The position numbers were made by a program, and so were the translations under genes. From contig NZ_JAIVFN010000044.1 in NCBI RefSeq assembly GCF_030015065.1, forward strand, positions 1 to 33,834: a stretch of 33,834 nt of DNA, read 5' to 3'. Below the pieces are notes generated by a model that worked only from the letters and a program-made list of their open reading frames with translations, was not told the DNA's origin and ran no database searches. Shown piece by piece: positions 33,715 through 33,834 of this stretch. Origin of the DNA: Xanthobacter autotrophicus. Lineage in GTDB: Bacteria; Pseudomonadota; Alphaproteobacteria; Rhizobiales; Xanthobacteraceae. Each line of letters opens with the position of its first letter. The stretch's first letter is position 1.

Positions 33715-33834
33715 TCAGCCCTTGAGCACCTCGACGAGGGTCTTGCCGAGGCGGGCCGGGGACGGCGACACGCGGATGCCCGCCGCCTCCATGGCCGCGA
33801 TCTTGTCCTCGGCGCCGCCCTTGCCGCCGGAGAT
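33715..33834 (-). CDS. sucD: Succinyl-CoA ligase alpha subunit, C-terminal end (cut by window edge)
   Basis: Only the last 39 residues are in the window: they contain [20 protein letters not shown], then [12 protein letters not shown] and the stop. This is the typical end of SucD, which with SucC converts succinyl-CoA to succinate with ATP or GTP formation. The reading direction and position ahead of sucA match the sucCD-sucAB order of alphaproteobacteria. No catalytic residues are visible because the rest lies outside. Confidence 0.88.
   Translation of the reverse strand: MSGGKGGAEDKIAAMEAAGIRVSPSPARLGKTLVEVLKG

Overview
The window is high-GC DNA packed with genes, many of them joined by TGATG or ATGATGA stop/start overlaps. 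Gene content and protein style (2-oxoglutarate dehydrogenase genes next to sucD, TRAP transport, a PHA depolymerase, a hydrogenase-4-like operon) suggest an alphaproteobacterium of the Hyphomicrobiales, most like the Xanthobacter/Azorhizobium/Ancylobacter group. The genus is a guess; the class is fairly safe. I see no rRNA, tRNA, CRISPR array, insertion sequence or prophage.

Layout. (1) 1-1175, minus strand: an OmpR-type response regulator and the start of its histidine kinase, with a two-copy direct repeat upstream. (2) 1382-3334, plus: a small secreted Ser/Gly/Thr-rich protein, a sterol desaturase/fatty acid hydroxylase family membrane protein and a small exported protein, closed by a strong terminator. 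(3) 3446-11006: a fused HyuA-HyuB 5-oxoprolinase/hydantoinase (minus) diverges from a TRAP operon (dctQ, dctM, dctP) that ends in a MarR-like regulator; a perfect palindrome lies over the -35 box of the TRAP promoter. This looks like an uptake-and-hydrolysis module for an oxoproline- or hydantoin-like compound. (4) 11204-12346: an intracellular PHA depolymerase. (5) 12568-16330: an AcoR-type sigma-54 activator diverges from an AcoD/ExaC-type aldehyde dehydrogenase; the gap holds a near-perfect activator palindrome and a canonical -24/-12 promoter.

(6) 16627-24083, minus: a seven-gene operon of an XRE-type regulator followed by hyfB-hyfC-hyfE-hyfF-hyfG-hyfI. The membrane arm and the iron-sulphur small subunit look intact, but the large subunit has lost three of the four cysteines that would hold a NiFe centre (two are Ser in the N-terminal motif, one is Ser in the C-terminal motif). 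This is therefore a hydrogenase-4/complex-I-like, probably ion-pumping oxidoreductase of unknown substrate, not a hydrogenase. No formate dehydrogenase, ferredoxin subunit or hydrogenase maturation gene is nearby. It is the most interesting system in the window.

(7) 24293-26875: a YqjI-like PadR regulator with a Gly/His-rich N-terminus, divergent from a XerC/D-like tyrosine recombinase, then a VOC protein and a 51-residue exported peptide with a textbook terminator. (8) 27184-33834, minus: the 2-oxoglutarate dehydrogenase genes, read as sucD (partial), sucA, a YciI-family protein, sucB and lpd. Dispersed palindromic repeats sit at 1311-1355 and 12517-12569.
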